DNA from: Parachlamydiales bacterium | Lineage (GTDB): Bacteria; Chlamydiota; Chlamydiia; Chlamydiales; JAEYWL01 | DNA length: 51,662 nt | NCBI GenBank assembly: GCA_020054065.1 | Contig: JAGVLX010000049.1 | Location: 1 to 51,662, forward strand | Direction: 5' to 3' | Part shown: positions 50,993-51,662 of the stretch, piece by piece | Position numbering within the stretch: the stretch's first letter is position 1 | Layout of the letters: every line of letters begins with the position of its first letter | Translations under genes and position numbers: made by a program | Notes under the pieces: model-generated | The model's input: only the letters and a program-made list of their open reading frames with translations | Databases searched by the model: none | Told to the model about the DNA's origin: nothing

Positions 50993-51137
50993 ACCACAGA
51001 GCCAGTGAGATCACGGAGAAGAATTGAGACTGGGAGAGTAGCTGCTATTCTCGCGCTTTAAAGTATTTGGTAACTAAATTCTATAACTTTTCTCAATTCC
51101 CTCATAATTGACTCAGTGATCTCACTGGCTCAGTGGT
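50993..51137. mobile_element. MITE-like palindromic element, copy 2
   Basis: This 145-bp element is homologous to copy 1 (17077-17219). It starts ACCACAGAGCCAGTGAGATC and ends GATCTCACTGGCTCAGTGGT, so the terminal inverted repeats pair over about 25 nt with few mismatches. The central GCGCTTTAAAGT is shared. It lies between the divergent deubiquitinase and rpmE genes, ending 33 nt before the rpmE promoter. It codes for nothing. The rest of 50874-51169 is AT-rich with no gene seen. Confidence 0.8.
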
Positions 51138-51169
51138 GAATTGTAAACAAAGCACAGAGCTCAAACCCC

Positions 51170-51198
51170 TTGTTATAAAAGCCAGATTTGCGTATCAT
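51170..51198 (+). promoter_or_regulatory. Promoter of rpmE
   Basis: TTGTTA (51170-51175) and TATCAT (51193-51198) are 17 nt apart. Transcription would begin near 51205, with GGAG (51221-51224) 6 nt before the ATG at 51231. Confidence 0.6.
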
Positions 51199-51230
51199 GC
51201 TCCTATTATACAACATTTCTGGAGCATAAC

Positions 51231-51554
51231 ATGAAAAAAGATATCCATCCGAAGTATCAACAAGTTCTTTTTGTCGACTCATCCACTGGCTACAAATTTG
51301 TGTGCGGGTCCGCCTTAACATCCGATTCAACCGAAACGTTCGAAGGCAAAGAATACCCAGTTTGCTACGTATCGGTCTCCTCATCTTCACACCCTTTATT
51401 CACTGGCAATAAGCAACTGATCGATACCGAAGGCCGGGTAGATAAATTTAATAAGCGCTATAGCGCAGCGGCAGCTAAAAAGGCCCCAACTAACAACGAG
51501 AAAGAAGAACAAGAAAGCAAAGGGCAAAAAAAGCAGCCTAAGAAGAAAAAGTAG
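51231..51554 (+). CDS. rpmE2: 50S ribosomal protein L31 type B
   Basis: The 107-residue product is the zinc-independent type B L31. [20 protein letters not shown] and KYPV-like [19 protein letters not shown] with KFNKRY are family landmarks. The C-type four-Cys zinc site is absent; only two isolated cysteines remain (VCGSAL, VCYVSV). Type B is the form often made under zinc limitation or constitutively in chlamydiae. A Lys-rich tail (from about residue 80) extends past the usual end. It has its own promoter and terminator. Confidence 0.95.
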   Translation: MKKDIHPKYQQVLFVDSSTGYKFVCGSALTSDSTETFEGKEYPVCYVSVSSSSHPLFTGNKQLIDTEGRVDKFNKRYSAAAAKKAPTNNEKEEQESKGQKKQPKKKK

Positions 51555-51577
51555 CTTCTTACAGCGGAAGTTTTAAA

Positions 51578-51613
51578 AGAGGGCAGGCGGTTACGTCTGC
51601 CCTCTTTTTTGTT
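51578..51613 (+). terminator. Rho-independent terminator of rpmE
   Basis: AGAGGGCAG (51578-51586) and CTGCCCTCT (51597-51605) form a 9-bp stem with a 10-nt loop, followed by a T-run and GTT. It begins 24 nt after the rpmE stop. Nothing further is visible to the end of the window. Confidence 0.93.
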
Positions 51614-51662
51614 CCGCCAGTCTAAATTCAAATAAACACTTTACCATCCCGCCTTATGGAAA

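Overview
The window reads as one contig of an environmental chlamydia (Chlamydiota, Parachlamydiales-like). This is inferred from the mix of genes: a MOMP-like Cys-containing porin, a large Ser/Thr kinase and a USP-type deubiquitinase that look like host-directed effectors, an Inc-like bilobed membrane protein, several helical lineage-type proteins of unknown function, and ordinary housekeeping genes (prfC, pnp, rpsO, tadA, rpmE type B, tRNA-Asn). The first 18 bases match the Illumina TruSeq adapter end, so base 19 is the true contig edge.

Layout. 19-1294: divergent exported cytochrome c peroxidase (cut by the edge) and exported Fe/Mn superoxide dismutase. 1341-6897: a protein with a degenerate J domain, prfC, a probable permuted papain-fold hydrolase, and a fused MsrB-MsrA. 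7053-10834: a three-gene ABC-2 exporter and a dicarboxylate/amino acid symporter. 11027-12110: a MOMP-like porin with its own promoter and terminator. 12154-16905: a complete cyoABCDE operon for a bo3-type quinol oxidase. 17077-20358: a palindromic element, a CruF-like carotenoid enzyme overlapping a 50-residue basic protein, a FemAB/GNAT-like protein, and a TetR-hemerythrin pair behind a perfect 20-bp palindromic operator. 20469-24935: a methyltransferase and several secreted or membrane proteins (beta-barrel, PD40 propeller, Kelch propeller). 25035-31939: a long inverted repeat, tRNA-Asn, the kinase, pnp-rpsO and tadA.

32244-43078 is the most striking part: a complete route from sulfate to cysteine (cysH of the APS-reductase type, cysD, cysN, a SUMT, cysJ, cysI, a precorrin-2 dehydrogenase/TSUP permease fusion, cysK, cysE). 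The 5' leader of about 390 nt follows a consensus-like promoter and holds two short ORFs that both end in a run of Cys codons and a stop (five and three TGT codons). This looks like a cysteine-sensing attenuator. Gene content, SUMT signature and scarcity of Shine-Dalgarno sites in the first seven genes suggest transfer from Bacteroidota; cysK-cysE look separately acquired or native.

43350-50873 is a probable host-interaction region: two tandem paralogous helical proteins of about 600 residues, an Inc-like two-helix membrane protein, a rhomboid protein lacking its catalytic residues, and the USP deubiquitinase. A second copy of the palindromic element and rpmE with promoter and terminator close the window.

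Intergenic DNA carries two repeat families worth naming: a 143-145 bp palindromic element (two copies, each just upstream of a plus-strand gene) and arrays with an exact 9-nt period built on GTCC/GGAC (four loci, mostly just after a stop codon).
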